From an uncultured Actinomycetes bacterium (GTDB lineage Bacteria; Actinomycetota; Actinomycetes; Nanopelagicales; Nanopelagicaceae), in assembly GCA_903898855.1 (NCBI GenBank), contig CAIUHB010000149.1, positions 1-7,664 of the forward strand: 7,664 bases of DNA. The letters are read 5' to 3'. Every line of letters starts with the position of its first letter. Positions within the stretch are counted from its first letter, which is position 1. Positions 7,383-7,664 of this stretch are shown piece after piece. Under the pieces are notes generated by a model. The model was not told where the DNA came from, did no database searches, and saw nothing but the letters and a program-made list of their open reading frames with translations. The position numbers and the translations under genes are program-made.

Positions 7383-7664
7383 CTATTCTGGTAACGGAAT
7401 TGCGGCAGGGTTGAGAAGTGAAACGATCTCACTCAAGACGCGATATACCGAAGGCTCCCCTACCCAGAGATGTTTTGCTTCATCAACGTTAATTAATTTG
7501 ATGTGGGGAATCGGCGCGAACTTTTCGGCCGCCTCTTTCGGTTGCAAATAATCATCAAATTCCGGGATGAGAGCGGTTATTGGTCGACCGTCCTTCGCCC
7601 AATAATCTAGATCCTCCCAAGTTGAGGTTCGAAGTGGTGGGCTGAGCAGAATCAATCCACGTAC
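7383..7664 (-). CDS. Alpha/beta hydrolase, C-terminal fragment (5' end beyond the window)
   Basis: 93 residues are visible, from the right edge (reading VRGLILLSPPLR) to TAG at 7385-7383. The frame is open through the edge, so the gene starts outside the window; the TTG at 7655 is an internal leucine codon, not a start. The segment fits the last third of an alpha/beta hydrolase: a beta strand GLILLSPPL, an acid loop EFDDYLQP whose Asp37 or Asp38 is the likely catalytic acid, and DEAKHLWVGE with His65 as the catalytic histidine. The nucleophile elbow should lie upstream. The pattern resembles small serine hydrolases of the dienelactone hydrolase/KANL3-Tex30 kind in actinobacteria; substrate unknown. 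Its 3' end converges on the AI-2E-family gene with a 2-bp gap and no visible terminator hairpin. Confidence 0.82.
   Translation of the reverse strand, partial: VRGLILLSPPLRTSTWEDLDYWAKDGRPITALIPEFDDYLQPKEAAEKFAPIPHIKLINVDEAKHLWVGEPSVYRVLSEIVSLLNPAAIPLPE

Noticed and set aside
7653..7655. TTG as the start of a small 90-residue protein
   Set aside because: The frame stays open to the window edge and the codons before it (Val-Arg-Gly) continue the hydrolase beta strand, so this is an internal leucine of a longer gene.
1..7664. CRISPR arrays, tRNA or rRNA genes, insertion sequences, attachment sites
   Set aside because: No direct-repeat series, cloverleaf or terminal inverted repeats were noticed, and nearly every base is in a recognisable gene.

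Overview
The window looks like a compact chromosomal segment of an actinobacterium with unusually low GC; four lines counted by hand ran from 40 to 52 % G+C. The actinobacterial signs are GlgE (maltosyltransferase) directly followed by GlgB, a DUF4032 protein next to a redox-dead thioredoxin/TPR protein, and genes without Shine-Dalgarno sequences. Low GC, almost no intergenic DNA and overlapping genes resemble streamlined freshwater Actinobacteria (acI/Nanopelagicales type). That placement is inference. I see no mobile element, RNA gene, CRISPR array or transferred island.

Layout: 2-991 (+) is the catalytic C-terminal half of GlgE, cut by the left edge. 997-2868 (+) is GlgB. 2846-6218 (-) is a three-gene operon, transcribed right to left: DUF4032 kinase-like protein (6218-4962), CnoX/YbbN-like thioredoxin-TPR protein (4965-4063) and a YbjJ-like MFS transporter (4063-2846). 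They are joined by ATGA and TAATG overlaps. The MFS gene converges on glgB with a 23-bp antisense overlap that carries a GC-rich hairpin. 6219-6267 is a 49-bp divergent promoter region. 6268-7380 (+) is an AI-2E-family (PF01594) membrane protein. 7383-7664 (-) is the C-terminal part of an alpha/beta hydrolase, cut by the right edge.

Function: GlgE extends alpha-1,4-glucan from maltose-1-phosphate and GlgB adds alpha-1,6 branches, so the left end is the polymer-building part of the trehalose-to-glucan (GlgE) pathway. All catalytic residues visible in both enzymes are intact. The minus-strand operon combines a protein-kinase-like fold, a probable chaperone-type thioredoxin/TPR protein and a transporter, with no established joint function. 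From memory, Mycobacterium tuberculosis has the same convergent arrangement of glgE-glgB against a thioredoxin-like gene (Rv1324 to Rv1327c), so the association may be old.

No clearly new system is evident. The best leads are the kinase-like/CnoX-like/MFS operon beside the glucan genes, the GlgB without its N-terminal module, and the hairpin at the overlapping convergent gene ends.
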